Of a DNA stretch of 64,000 bases, positions 39,497-49,350 are shown piece after piece. Location: contig JAISHS010000028.1 of assembly GCA_031262405.1 (NCBI GenBank), positions 1 to 64,000 on the forward strand, given 5' to 3'. Numbering within the stretch: the first letter of the stretch is position 1; the number at the start of each line of letters is the position of its first letter. The position numbers were made by a program, and so were the translations under genes. The notes beneath the pieces were generated by a model that ran no database searches, was not told where the DNA came from, and was given only the letters and a program-made list of their open reading frames with translations. This DNA comes from Oscillospiraceae bacterium. GTDB lineage: Bacteria; Bacillota; Clostridia; Oscillospirales; Oscillospiraceae.

Positions 39497-39646
39497 GATT
39501 ACGCTCCTGTCACTAGTATACTTACATTTTATATTATTGTCGGAGGCAAATCAAGCAAAAGCTCAGCTTGACAAGGGTAAATTATATATAATCTTTACAA
39601 GAATTAAACAGATAAATTGTGAAAAGTGATTGGGATGAAAAATCTG

Positions 39647-39675
39647 TTGATTTAAGTTATTTAATAATGTATACT
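39647..39675 (+). promoter_or_regulatory. Sigma-A-type promoter TTGATT-N17-TATACT
   Basis: -35 39647..39652, 17-bp spacer, -10 39670..39675, upstream of FAD protein. Confidence 0.75.
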
Positions 39676-39725
39676 GTCCGAGTGGGTAACAGGGTGTTAT
39701 TCACACTTATTTTGTCTTTAAAGGT

Positions 39726-41132
39726 ATGGGTACAGATATGAAAACAGATGTGGTGATAGTCGGAGCGGGGCCGGCGGGCATTTTTACCGCGATTGAGATG
39801 ATCCGGCGCGGAAGCAGCAAGAGGATTGTTATTGTCGAGAAGGGTGCGCCCATTGAAAAGCGCCGCTGTCCCAAGGAGAAGACTCGGGTTTGCGTCGGCT
39901 GCAAGCCCTATTGCCATATAACCACAGGCTTTTCGGGCGCGGGCGCTTTTTCGGACGGGAAGCTCTCGCTTTCCTATGAGGTGGGCGGCGATTTTCCGAC
40001 GCTCATCGGTGAGGCGAAGGCGCAGGAGCTGATTGATTATACGGACGGAATTTACCTTGAGTTCGGTGCGGACGAGAAGATAGAGGGTATCGGAAACGCC
40101 GAGGAGGTCAAGGAGATTCGCCGCCGCGCAATCAGTGCGGGGCTCAAGCTCGTCGACTGTCCGATTCGGCATATGGGTACGGAGAAGGCGCAGGGGATAT
40201 ATCAGCGGATTGAGAAGTATCTTGAGGAGAACGGGGTCGAGCTGCTCTTTGGGTACCAGTGCGAGGATCTGATACTCGACGGGGGAAAATGTCTGGGGGT
40301 GGCGGTGCGCAGAGGGGAGCAGGCGTTTGAGATTCGCGCGGAGCGGACGGTTATCGCGACCGGGCGGCGCGGCGCGGATTGGCTGGAGAAGCTTTGCGCG
40401 GAGAATAACATCGCGCATCAGCCGGGGACGGTGGACATCGGCGTGCGGGTCGAGGTGCGCAGCGAGGTGATGGAGAAGGTCAACGAGGTGCTCTATGAGT
40501 CGAAGCTCATTGGATATCCGCCGCCGTTTAAGAACAAGGTGAGGACCTTTTGTCAGAATCCCGGCGGGTTCGTCAGTCAGGAGAACTATGACAACGAGCT
40601 GGCGGTCGTGAACGGGCATTCGTTTAAGGATAGGAAATCGGAGAACACGAATCTCGCGATTTTGTGTTCGCACAACTTCAGCTATCCCTTTAACCAGCCG
40701 ATTGCCTATGCGCAGAAGATAGGGGAGCTGAGCAATATGCTGGGTGCGGGGCGAATTCTTGTCCAGCGGTTTGGGGATATTTTAGAAGGCAAGCGCACCT
40801 GGGAGAAGGAGCTGGCGCGAAGCAATGTTAAGCCGACGCTGCCGGACGCGGTTGCCGGGGATATTACGGCGGCGCTGCCATATCGCGCGATGCTCAACAT
40901 CATCAACTTCATACAGGCTGTAGACCAGGTGGTGCCTGGGTTTGCGTCGCATGAGACGCTGCTGTATTCGCCGGAACTTAAGTTCTATTCCAACCGCGTG
41001 AAGATGGATGAGGAGCTGAATACCAATATCGCGGGACTGTACTGCCTGGGGGACTCGAGCGGGTGGACAAGGGGGCTGATGATGGCGAGCGTGATGGGAG
41101 TAAGGTTAGGTCAATTGATAATTGAGAATTGA
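39726..41132 (+). CDS. NAD(P)/FAD-dependent oxidoreductase (COG2509-like)
   Basis: DVVIVGAGPAGIFTAIEM; TTGFSGAGAFSDGKLSLS; alternative start ATG 39738. Confidence 0.9.
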   Translation: MGTDMKTDVVIVGAGPAGIFTAIEMIRRGSSKRIVIVEKGAPIEKRRCPKEKTRVCVGCKPYCHITTGFSGAGAFSDGKLSLSYEVGGDFPTLIGEAKAQELIDYTDGIYLEFGADEKIEGIGNAEEVKEIRRRAISAGLKLVDCPIRHMGTEKAQGIYQRIEKYLEENGVELLFGYQCEDLILDGGKCLGVAVRRGEQAFEIRAERTVIATGRRGADWLEKLCAENNIAHQPGTVDIGVRVEVRSEVMEKVNEVLYESKLIGYPPPFKNKVRTFCQNPGGFVSQENYDNELAVVNGHSFKDRKSENTNLAILCSHNFSYPFNQPIAYAQKIGELSNMLGAGRILVQRFGDILEGKRTWEKELARSNVKPTLPDAVAGDITAALPYRAMLNIINFIQAVDQVVPGFASHETLLYSPELKFYSNRVKMDEELNTNIAGLYCLGDSSGWTRGLMMASVMGVRLGQLIIEN

Positions 41133-41164
41133 CAATTGACAATTATTGTGTCGCCGGAGGCGAC
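41111..41164. repeat. Heptamer array (AATTGAN)n plus GTCGCC-GGA-GGCGAC hairpin
   Basis: caattga taattga gaattga caattga caattat then perfect 6-bp stem. Confidence 0.65.
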
Positions 41165-41178
41165 TACATTTGAAAATA

Positions 41179-42546
41179 ATGACGTTGGATAGGGCAAAAG
41201 AGCATATAACAAGGATATATATCTACGTTATGTTGGGGCTGTACCCCTTGTTTACGGGGTTTCGGGGGTACGGGGACATAACGGCGGCGAAGCTTGCGTT
41301 TTTTTTGGCGGTGACGCTGGTTTGGGCGGCGGGGCTGGTCTTGCTTTCAATACGGGACAAAGACTATTTTCCGGGAAAAGTTGGGGCAGTAGATATAATT
41401 CTGCTAATTTATGTACTATTTTGCTGCATTTCGGCGGCGCTCTCGCCATTTAGAGGCTCGGTTTTGCTCGGGGCGGGGCGCTTTGACGGGCTGGCGGGCA
41501 CTGCGCTCGGGGTGCTCATTTTCTTCGGGGTGTCGCGGTACGCAAAACCGGAGCGCGGGTATGTTTACGCGCTGGCGGTGGGGGTTTTGGGGTGCTGTGT
41601 GGTGGCCGTGGGGCAGTTTATGGGGGGGAACCCGCTGAGGCTGTTTCCGGGGGATTTCACCTATTACGGTAAGGGGATACAGTATTCCGGGGAGTTTTTG
41701 GGCACAATTGGCAACGCAAACCTCTTTTCCGCGTATTTGGCACTGGCGCTTCCGGTGGTTTTAGGCGGGTGTCTAGTGGGTATTAGGGGGTGGCTGGTAG
41801 GGGACTGGGAGTCCGATTTAGGCGCGGGTTTTGAAGGAAAGAGGCGGTGGGACTGGATGTTTCTCTTGCCGGTGTTTTTGCTGGGGGCATATTGCCTTTT
41901 CCGCTGTACGGTTTCGGCGGGTAAGCTCGGGCTGCTCTGTGCGCTCGCGCTGGGTCCGCTATTTGTTTTGAAAACGAAAAAAGCCCGGCTGCTCTTCCTC
42001 GGCGCGCTGGGCGGCGCGGCGGCAATCGGACTAATACTAATATACAATTTTCCGCCGGGGGAGGGGACGCTCTTTGAGCTGTCGCGCGTTCTGCACGGGG
42101 AGTTCCATGACTCCTTCGGCTCCTCGCGGATTCGCATCTGGCGGGACTGTCTGGAGCTGGTTCGGCAAAGACCGCTCTTCGGCGGCGGGTCGGGGACGGC
42201 GACGCTGCGGCTGGACATTGACTTTTCACGCTTCGTCCCGGAGACGGGCAAGACGCTGACGGCGAGTGTCGACAACGCGCATAACGTATATCTCGGGATT
42301 CTGACCGACACGGGGGCGTTTGCTCTCTTGGCGTATCTCGCGGCGATTGGGTTTACGGTATGGGATGGGATGAAGCGCGGCGGCGCGGAAGGGCAAGACC
42401 CGCGCGGCGGCGCGGGGACGATTTTGATAATCGGGCTGATTGCGTACTGGGTACAGGATTTTTTTGGACTGGGACTGTTTATTGTAAGTCCGTTGATGTG
42501 GGTGATTTGGGGATTGAGCGAGAGCGGCGCTACCGCGCCGCAGTGA
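41179..42546 (+). CDS. O-antigen ligase/polymerase (Wzy/WaaL-like) membrane protein
   Basis: Multiple TM segments; RIWRDCLELVRQRPLFGGGSGT ... DNAHNVYLGILTDTGAFAL Wzy_C-type motif; start could be TTG 41170. Confidence 0.85.
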   Translation: MTLDRAKEHITRIYIYVMLGLYPLFTGFRGYGDITAAKLAFFLAVTLVWAAGLVLLSIRDKDYFPGKVGAVDIILLIYVLFCCISAALSPFRGSVLLGAGRFDGLAGTALGVLIFFGVSRYAKPERGYVYALAVGVLGCCVVAVGQFMGGNPLRLFPGDFTYYGKGIQYSGEFLGTIGNANLFSAYLALALPVVLGGCLVGIRGWLVGDWESDLGAGFEGKRRWDWMFLLPVFLLGAYCLFRCTVSAGKLGLLCALALGPLFVLKTKKARLLFLGALGGAAAIGLILIYNFPPGEGTLFELSRVLHGEFHDSFGSSRIRIWRDCLELVRQRPLFGGGSGTATLRLDIDFSRFVPETGKTLTASVDNAHNVYLGILTDTGAFALLAYLAAIGFTVWDGMKRGGAEGQDPRGGAGTILIIGLIAYWVQDFFGLGLFIVSPLMWVIWGLSESGATAPQ

Positions 42547-42602
42547 ACAATGAACATTGAACTATGAACAGTGAACAGTTGAGGAGTCGCGCGGGGCGCG
42601 AC
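42543..42602. repeat. Heptamer array (TGAACAN)n plus GTCGCGC-GGG-GCGCGAC hairpin
   Basis: tgaacaa tgaacat tgaacta tgaacag tgaacag then perfect 7-bp stem. Confidence 0.7.
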
Positions 42603-42627
42603 GGATTTAAATAACGGGGGACGAGAG

Positions 42628-43392
42628 ATGTTTTTTGATACACACGCGCATTATGATGATAAGGCTTATGATGCGGACAGGGACGAGGCGATTGCTCTGG
42701 CGCGGGACGCGGGGGCGGAGCTTATTGTAAACTGCGGGACGGACGAAAAGGCGAGTCTCGACAGCATTGCTCTCGCGGAGAAATATCCGTTTTTCTATGC
42801 CGCCGTGGGCTGGCACCCGGAGGAGGCGGGGAGCTTTACCGAGGAATCGGCGGAGCAAATTCGCGCTTGGGCGAAGCATCCCCGAGTCGTTGCGATTGGG
42901 GAGGTCGGGCTGGACTATCACTATGAGCCGGTGGACAAGCCGCTGCAAGCAGCGGTGTTCGTGCGGCATATGGAGCTGGCGCGGGAGCTGGATTTGCCCG
43001 TCATCATACACGACAGGGAGGCGCATGCGGACGTTTTGGAGATTGTCCGGCAGTTCCCGGAGGTGCGGGGGGTCTTTCACTCGTTTTCGGGCAGCCCGGA
43101 GATGGCGAAAATTGTGCTCGAGCTGGGCTGGTATCTGGGCTTCAACGGCGTCGTCACCTTCAAGAACGCCAAGCGCGCGCCGGAGGTCGTTGCAATGTGT
43201 CCGGCGGACAGGCTGCTCATGGAGACCGACTGCCCCTATCTCACGCCGGAGCCTAACCGCGGGAAGCGTAACAGCTCGGCGTATCTGACCTATGTTGCGG
43301 CGAAAATGGCGGCGATACGAGGGGTCAGTGCGGAGGAGGTTTACAGGATTACTGTGGAGAATGGGAAAAGACTTTTTTCTATTAGAGATTAA
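42628..43392 (+). CDS. TatD family metal-dependent hydrolase (DNase)
   Basis: FFDTHAHYDDKAYD, VAIGEVGLDYHY, VIIHDREAH, LLMETDCPYLTPEPNRGKRN. Confidence 0.95.
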   Translation: MFFDTHAHYDDKAYDADRDEAIALARDAGAELIVNCGTDEKASLDSIALAEKYPFFYAAVGWHPEEAGSFTEESAEQIRAWAKHPRVVAIGEVGLDYHYEPVDKPLQAAVFVRHMELARELDLPVIIHDREAHADVLEIVRQFPEVRGVFHSFSGSPEMAKIVLELGWYLGFNGVVTFKNAKRAPEVVAMCPADRLLMETDCPYLTPEPNRGKRNSSAYLTYVAAKMAAIRGVSAEEVYRITVENGKRLFSIRD

Positions 43393-43419
43393 TAATTTTA
43401 TCGCATTATCGCGCGTTTT

Positions 43420-43740
43420 TTTCGCGCCACGGGCGCGGGGACGTTTTTCCGCGCCACGGGCGCGGGGACGAGGATAGCCGCTTCTGCGGAAGCGGCAGAG
43501 AAATCGCCGTTGCCACGGCGAGGCGTCCTGCGCGGACGGCGCCAAAGAGGCTTTTTCTTTTTGCGAAAAGAAAAAGCCTCTCTGGACTCTCCAAAAGAAA
43601 AGGAGAGGGTACGCAAAGGACGCTTACGCTTTGTGGAGTGTGCCGCTTCGCGGTCAGGGTCGTTCGCTTACGTTGTAACGCTCACTACTGCCTTGGGTAC
43701 GAGGCTGGGACGAGGTTTGGACGGGAGTACGCTTTTATAA
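43420..43740. repeat. Structured GC-rich intergenic region of consecutive hairpins, several with TGCG loops, and a short tandem duplication
   Basis: cgcgccacgggcgcggggacg twice; GCCGCTTC-TGCG-GAAGCGGC; CGCCGT-TGCC-ACGGCG; AGAGGCTTTTTCTTTT-TGCG-AAAAGAAAAAGCCTCT (43546..43581). Confidence 0.7.
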
Positions 43741-43771
43741 TGTTATTATTTATTATTTTATATTTATTATT

Positions 43772-43798
43772 TTGAGAATTGACTTTGTCAATTCTCAA
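43772..43798. repeat. Hairpin TTGAGAATTGAC-TTT-GTCAATTCTCAA immediately upstream of recO
   Basis: Perfect 12-bp arms. Confidence 0.7.
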
Positions 43799-43816
43799 CC
43801 GGGAGTACATAACAAG

Positions 43817-44557
43817 ATGTTTAAAACCACCAGAGCCTTGGTTATACGCGAGACGAAATATAAGGAGATGGATAAGGTTCTGACCTTGCTGACCGACAGC
43901 GACGGGAAGCTCACCGTTTCGGCGCGGGCTGTGATGGGGAAAAACAGTAAGCTTGCCGCCGCCTGTCAGCTGTTAACCTTCTCCGAGCTCACGCTCTATG
44001 AGCGGCTGGGGCATTTATATGTCAAGGAGGCCGCGCCGATCGAGCAATTTCTGGGACTGCGCGAGGATATTTGCCTGCTTGCGCTGGGCACTTACTTTGC
44101 GGAGCTGCTTGAGGCGGTTTCGGATGAGGACAGCCCGAATCCCGAGATTTTAAGCCTCGGACTCAACAGCCTCTTCGCGCTGAGCAGCGGCCTGTATCCG
44201 CCTGAGCGCGTGAAGGCCGTGTTCGAGCTGCGGCTCATGTGTCTGGCGGGATTTGAGCCGATGCTCGATGAGTGCGCCCGGTGCTCAAAGGAGCCGGAGC
44301 GGCCGATTTTGGATCTCGTCGGCGGCTGCCTGCTCTGTTCTGACTGCCGGACGGGGGAGCAGATGCTTCCGCTGAGCCAAAGTGCGCTGGAGGCTCTGCG
44401 GCATATTGTATCGGCTCCCGGGAAGCGGATTTTTTCCTTTGAGCTGGGGGAAGGTGACTTGCGCTTATTGGGCGTGGCCTGTGAAAACTATGTGACGGCG
44501 CAGCTTGAGCGGCGCTTTTTGGGTCTTGACTACTGGAAGAAGGTATCGAAGAGATGA
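43817..44557 (+). CDS. recO: DNA repair protein RecO
   Basis: TTRALVIRETKYKEMDKVLTLLT; zinc Cys cluster CARC...CLLCSDC; start set to ATG 43817. Confidence 0.95.
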   Translation: MFKTTRALVIRETKYKEMDKVLTLLTDSDGKLTVSARAVMGKNSKLAAACQLLTFSELTLYERLGHLYVKEAAPIEQFLGLREDICLLALGTYFAELLEAVSDEDSPNPEILSLGLNSLFALSSGLYPPERVKAVFELRLMCLAGFEPMLDECARCSKEPERPILDLVGGCLLCSDCRTGEQMLPLSQSALEALRHIVSAPGKRIFSFELGEGDLRLLGVACENYVTAQLERRFLGLDYWKKVSKR

Positions 44558-46932
44558 CCGAACTATACGAAAAGTCAATAGGCGTGCTGGAGCTTCCGGC
44601 GGTGCTGGAGCTGCTCTCCGCCGAGGCCGTGAGCGAGGCTGCAAAGGACTTAGCACGCGAACTGCGCCCGGCGGCGAGCAGCTATGAGGTCGAGCGCGCC
44701 CTGCGCCTCACGACGGCGGCGAAGAGCCTGCTTAGCGTCAAGGGCAGCCCCTCCTTCTCCGGTGTTCGGGACGTCCGCGCGGCTCTCTCCCGCGCGGATC
44801 TGGGCGGCGCGCTGAATATGCGTGAGCTGCTGGAAATTGCCGAGCTTCTTCGCGCGGCGCGATCTGTAAAAGCGTATTCCGGAATGGAAACCAGCGGCGA
44901 CAAGGGTCTGGACGGGCTGTTTTCGGCGTTATCTCCCAATAAATATCTTGAAGAGAGAATATTCGCGTCGATAATCTCCGAAGAGGAGATGGCGGATTCC
45001 GCGAGCTCTGAGCTTTCCGACATACGCCGCCACATTCGCGCGGCTCTCGCGCGGATTCGCGACGCGCTGCAAAAGGTAATTTCCTCTCCGTCTTATGCCA
45101 AGGCCTTGCAGGAGCCGATAATTACAACGCGCTCCGGGCGTTATGTGGTGCCGGTGAAGGCCGAGCACAAGGGCGAGGTGCCGGGGCTGGTGCACGACGT
45201 GTCGTCCAGCGGGGCGACGCTGTTCATAGAGCCGCTGGCGGTGGTCAAGGGCAACAACGAGGTGCGCGAGCTTAGAGCTCAAGAGAAGCAGGAGATAGAG
45301 CGCATCCTCGCGGAGCTATCCGCTGAGTGCGCCGCCTCCGGCGACGATATCGGACGAAATTTTCTTCTGCTCGTCGAGCTGGACGGTATTTTTGCCCGAG
45401 CGAGACTGTCGGAGACCTTGGGCTGCACTCAGGCGGAGCTCTCCGAGCGGGAAATCGTCCTCAAGCGCGCGCGTCACCCCCTGCTGCCGCGTCAGACCGC
45501 GGTGCCGCTCGAGCTAGAGCTGGGGGGAGATTTTGACACCCTCGTCATCACGGGGCCTAACACAGGCGGTAAGACGGTAGCGCTCAAGACCATCGGGCTG
45601 CTCTGCGTTATGACCTATTGCGGGCTGCACATTCCGGTGATGGAGGGCAGCCGCCTGCCGCTCTTCGATGCCGTTTTGGCGGATATCGGCGACGAGCAGA
45701 GCATTGAACAGTCGCTTTCCACCTTCTCCTCGCATATGACGAACATCTCGCGTATACTCTCCGGCTGCGGCGAAAAATCGCTGCTGCTCTTCGACGAGCT
45801 GGGCGCGGGCACCGACCCCGTGGAGGGCGCGGCTCTGGCAACGGCGATAATCGAATATGCCAGAGGAAAGGGCGCGACCATCGCCGCGACGACGCACTAT
45901 GCGGAGCTTAAAATCTACGCCACGACCCAGGACGGGGTGATGAACGCCTCCTGTGAGTTTGACGTTGAGTCCCTGCGCCCGACCTTTCGGCTGCTGATTG
46001 GGGTGCCGGGAAAGTCCAACGCCTTCGCGATCAGCTCCCGCCTTGGTCTGCCGGAGGAACTGATAAGCGACGCGCGAAGCCGCGTCGATGCGGGCAGTGC
46101 GGGCTTTGAGGCGACGCTCGAGACGCTGGAAGCCGAGCGGCAACGCCTTGAAAAACAGCGCGAGGAGACCGAGCGGCTCCTAAATGAGGCGCGGGAGAAC
46201 GAAAAAAAGAGCGCAAGAGCACTGCGCGAAGCCTCGGTCAGGCTAGAAAAGGCAGACGAGCGCGCGAGGCGGGACGCGGAGAGAATCGTTATACGGGCGC
46301 GGGAGACAGCGGAGAGCGTGTTTGCCGAGCTTAGCGAGATGCGGCGGCGGCAGGAAAAAAGCGCGGACTATGAGCGCGAAAACCTAGCGCGCACGGAGCT
46401 TTTGAGGCAGCTTAACACGGCGGAGGAAGCCCTTGCGCCTTCCGATATTGCGCCGCCGGAGGCCAAAAACAAGTCGGCGCAGACCCGCCCGGCGAGGGTG
46501 GGGGATGGGGTCTGGCATAGGGCTCTGGGTATCCGTGCGAGTGTGTTGGAAGCCTTAGAAGACGGAACGCTTTCGCTTCAGGCGGGCGCGATGAAGCTGC
46601 GCGCGCGTCAGGATGAGGTGCAGCTGCTGGACACGCCCGCAAAGGAGCGCCCCGGCGCCTCCGGCGCGGGGAGCGCGCTTCGCGAGGCGATGAGCAGCGA
46701 GCTTGACCTGCGCGGCATGAGCTCTGATGAGGCTCTGCTCGAGCTGGAACGCTATATAGACGGCGCGGCGCGCGCAGCTCTTGAGCGCGTTACGATAATC
46801 CACGGAAAGGGCACGGGTGTGCTTCGCACCGCCGTCAGGAAGGCTCTCAAGTCGGATAAGGCGGTAAAAGCCTTTCGCCCGGGACTCTATGGCGAGGGCG
46901 AGGACGGCGTTACAATTGCAGAATTAAAATGA
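44554..46932 (+). CDS. mutS2: Endonuclease MutS2 with C-terminal Smr domain
   Basis: ITGPNTGGKTVALKTIGL, LLFDELGAGTDPVEGAALA, Smr LDLRGMSSDEAL / IIHGKGTGVLR. Confidence 0.97.
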   Translation: MTELYEKSIGVLELPAVLELLSAEAVSEAAKDLARELRPAASSYEVERALRLTTAAKSLLSVKGSPSFSGVRDVRAALSRADLGGALNMRELLEIAELLRAARSVKAYSGMETSGDKGLDGLFSALSPNKYLEERIFASIISEEEMADSASSELSDIRRHIRAALARIRDALQKVISSPSYAKALQEPIITTRSGRYVVPVKAEHKGEVPGLVHDVSSSGATLFIEPLAVVKGNNEVRELRAQEKQEIERILAELSAECAASGDDIGRNFLLLVELDGIFARARLSETLGCTQAELSEREIVLKRARHPLLPRQTAVPLELELGGDFDTLVITGPNTGGKTVALKTIGLLCVMTYCGLHIPVMEGSRLPLFDAVLADIGDEQSIEQSLSTFSSHMTNISRILSGCGEKSLLLFDELGAGTDPVEGAALATAIIEYARGKGATIAATTHYAELKIYATTQDGVMNASCEFDVESLRPTFRLLIGVPGKSNAFAISSRLGLPEELISDARSRVDAGSAGFEATLETLEAERQRLEKQREETERLLNEARENEKKSARALREASVRLEKADERARRDAERIVIRARETAESVFAELSEMRRRQEKSADYERENLARTELLRQLNTAEEALAPSDIAPPEAKNKSAQTRPARVGDGVWHRALGIRASVLEALEDGTLSLQAGAMKLRARQDEVQLLDTPAKERPGASGAGSALREAMSSELDLRGMSSDEALLELERYIDGAARAALERVTIIHGKGTGVLRTAVRKALKSDKAVKAFRPGLYGEGEDGVTIAELK

Positions 46933-47019
46933 AATTTGCCCTTCAATTTGTCAATTAAATCTATATAGACGAACGGGAGATTTTAAATCTGTGCAAAAAA
47001 ACAAATTGTGCAAAATAGG

Positions 47020-47048
47020 TTGACTAGCGCATATAATTTTGGTAATAT
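47020..47048 (+). promoter_or_regulatory. Promoter TTGACT-N17-TAATAT upstream of HPr gene
   Basis: -35 47020..47025, -10 47043..47048; preceded by two TGTGCAAAA direct repeats. Confidence 0.7.
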
Positions 47049-47103
47049 AGTATACAGGAAGTGTTGGTCACTAAGGCCGTTTTTACACAAGGAGAGAACG
47101 CGA

Positions 47104-47367
47104 ATGTTTGATAAAGAAGTAACGATAAGCAATAAAATTGGCTTGCACGCAAGACCCGCGACGTTTTTCATTCAGAAGGCTAACGAGTTTAAAAGCACCA
47201 TATGGATCGAGTGTGAAAATCGGAGGGTGAATGCCAAGAGCCTTCTCGGAGTGCTTTCCCTCGGCATTATCGGAGGCATGACGATTAGGATTATTGCGGA
47301 CGGTAGCGACGAGCAGCAGGCTGTTGAAACTCTCGCAAATCTCGTCATCACTGAGTTTTCCGAGTGA
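47104..47367 (+). CDS. HPr family phosphocarrier protein
   Basis: GLHARPATFFIQKANEF (His15 motif), NAKSLLGVLSLGI (Ser46 motif). Confidence 0.95.
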   Translation: MFDKEVTISNKIGLHARPATFFIQKANEFKSTIWIECENRRVNAKSLLGVLSLGIIGGMTIRIIADGSDEQQAVETLANLVITEFSE

Positions 47368-47384
47368 ACATCGACGGTTCTAAC

Positions 47385-47411
47385 ACGGGGCGTGCCATAA
47401 GCACGCCCCGT
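47385..47411. terminator. Terminator-like hairpin after HPr gene
   Basis: ACGGGGCGTGC-CATAA-GCACGCCCCGT. Confidence 0.8.
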
Positions 47412-47447
47412 TGCCTATTGTGCACTTATGTCATTGAGGTATAACAC

Positions 47448-49256
47448 TTGCAGATTGACGAATTGAGGGAAAAAGCAAACCGCCTTCCGCTCCTGCCGGG
47501 GGTTTATCTGATGCTGGACGAGCGGGGAGAGGTCATATATGTCGGCAAGGCAAAGGCACTCAAGAACCGAGTGTCCGGCTATTTTCGCGGCGAGCACGAG
47601 CCGAAAACCGCCGTTATGGTCTCGAAGGTAAGTGACTTTGACGTAATAATCGCGGCTTCTGAGTTTGAGGCTCTGGTTCTGGAGAACTCGCTTATTAAAC
47701 GCCACCAGCCGAGGTATAATATACTTTTGCGGGACGACAAGGCCTATCCCTTCGTGAGACTTGACGCGAAGAGCCCCTGCCCGCGCTTTGGAATAACAAA
47801 CCGCGTCGCCTCTGACGGGGCGAAATACTTCGGTCCCTACGGCGGAAGATCGGCGACGAAGGAGCTGATCGACACCGTGAGTAAGGCCGTCGGCCTGCCC
47901 AGCTGCTCCAGAAAATTCCCGCGCGACTTCGGAAAGGGCAAGGCCTGTCTCAATTACCATATGGGCGCCTGTCCCGGCTGGTGCACCGGCTTCGGCGACG
48001 AGGCGGTCTACCGTGAGCGTGTGCACTCGGCAGAGATGATTTTCGGCGGAAAATGCGCCGCCCTCAAGGCGCAGCTCGAGGCCGCGATGGAAAAGGACGC
48101 CGAGGCGCTACGTTTTGAGGCGGCGGCGGAAAAGCGCGACAGGCTCCGCGCGCTCGAAACCCTGGACAACCGCCAGACGGTTCTCGGCGGGGGAGCGGAC
48201 AACGTGGACGCCGTGGGCTTCTTCCGCGGGGTAAAGAGCTGCTTTTCCGTCCTGCACTATGTAGGGGGAAATCTCGTATCAAAGGACTGCGAGCTCACGC
48301 CGGAGCCGCTCGAGGACGACGGCGAGGCCGTCTCCGCCTTTGTGCGGCAATTCTATTCGATAAAGGGTCTGTGGCCGAAAACGGTTCTCCTGCCCGTTGC
48401 GCCGGAGGATTCAGAGAGTCTGGCGAGGTTTATGTCGCAGGCGGCGGGGCACACGGTTTCGGTGTTGACCCCGCAGCGCGGCGAGAAGGCCGAGCTCATT
48501 AAGCGGGCGAACTTAAATGCCAGAGAAGAGTCCGAGCGCTATACGAGTGCGGAGGCAAAGCGGCTGAAAACGCTCGAGTGGCTCAAGGACACGCTGGGCA
48601 TAAGCGAGCTTCCGCGGCGGATAGAGGCCTTTGACATCTCAAACACCGGCTCCTTCGGCATGGTGGCGTCCATGACGGCGTTTCTGGATGGCAAGCCCTA
48701 TAAAAAGGGCTACAGGCGCTTTCGCATCAAGCAGCTGGAGCATCAGGACGATTACGGCAGTATGCGTCAGGCTCTTGAGCGGCGCTTCAAGCATCTGCTG
48801 GACGGCGACGAGCGCTTCGGCGAAAAACCCGATCTGGTCCTGCTGGACGGCGGCGCGGCTCACGCCCAGTCGGCGCGGCGGGTTTTGGACGAGCTGGAGC
48901 TTGACATTCCGGCGGTGGGCATGGTAAAGGACGACCGCCACCGCACGCGCGAGCTGATTTTTCCGGACGGCAGACTGGTCGGGATTTCCGGAAATCCGGC
49001 GGCCTTCGCCCTCATCGGGACGATTCAGGAGGAGACCCATCGCTTCGCTATCGAATATCACCGCGCCCTGCGGAAGGAAACCATAGTCTCAAAGCTCGAC
49101 GCCATACCCGGAGTAGGGCAGACGCGCCGAAACGCGCTGCTAAACCGCTTCAAGTCGCTCAAAGCCGTATCAAAGGCGAGTCTCGAGGAGCTGAGCGAGG
49201 TCGTTCCCAAGAGCACGGCGCAGGCAATTTTTGAATATTTCAGAAAAGACGATTAA
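47448..49256 (+). CDS. uvrC: Excinuclease ABC subunit C
   Basis: LPLLPGVYLMLDERGEVIYVGKAKALKNRV GIY-YIG domain; ENSLIKRHQPRYN; RNase H-like and HhH domains. Confidence 0.96.
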   Translation: MQIDELREKANRLPLLPGVYLMLDERGEVIYVGKAKALKNRVSGYFRGEHEPKTAVMVSKVSDFDVIIAASEFEALVLENSLIKRHQPRYNILLRDDKAYPFVRLDAKSPCPRFGITNRVASDGAKYFGPYGGRSATKELIDTVSKAVGLPSCSRKFPRDFGKGKACLNYHMGACPGWCTGFGDEAVYRERVHSAEMIFGGKCAALKAQLEAAMEKDAEALRFEAAAEKRDRLRALETLDNRQTVLGGGADNVDAVGFFRGVKSCFSVLHYVGGNLVSKDCELTPEPLEDDGEAVSAFVRQFYSIKGLWPKTVLLPVAPEDSESLARFMSQAAGHTVSVLTPQRGEKAELIKRANLNAREESERYTSAEAKRLKTLEWLKDTLGISELPRRIEAFDISNTGSFGMVASMTAFLDGKPYKKGYRRFRIKQLEHQDDYGSMRQALERRFKHLLDGDERFGEKPDLVLLDGGAAHAQSARRVLDELELDIPAVGMVKDDRHRTRELIFPDGRLVGISGNPAAFALIGTIQEETHRFAIEYHRALRKETIVSKLDAIPGVGQTRRNALLNRFKSLKAVSKASLEELSEVVPKSTAQAIFEYFRKDD

Positions 49257-49350
49257 TTTGACTGATTCGACGAGAAATCCGACGGAGTTGGCAGGGGAAT
49301 CGCCGGAAAAGATAAGGAAATAAGCGGGAATATCCATGTAGGAGAAAGAT

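Noticed and set aside
39497-39600. Purine riboswitch upstream of purE
   Set aside because: No recognisable purine-aptamer core on the minus strand in the leader; only an AT-rich promoter-like region.
39657-40673. 338-aa minus-strand ORF
   Set aside because: Antisense to the FAD-dependent oxidoreductase; the plus-strand promoter and motifs support the plus gene.
43406-43740. Small ORFs on both strands in the tatD-recO gap
   Set aside because: Arg/Lys/Ala-biased translations of hairpin-rich DNA with no RBS; better explained as structured non-coding repeat.
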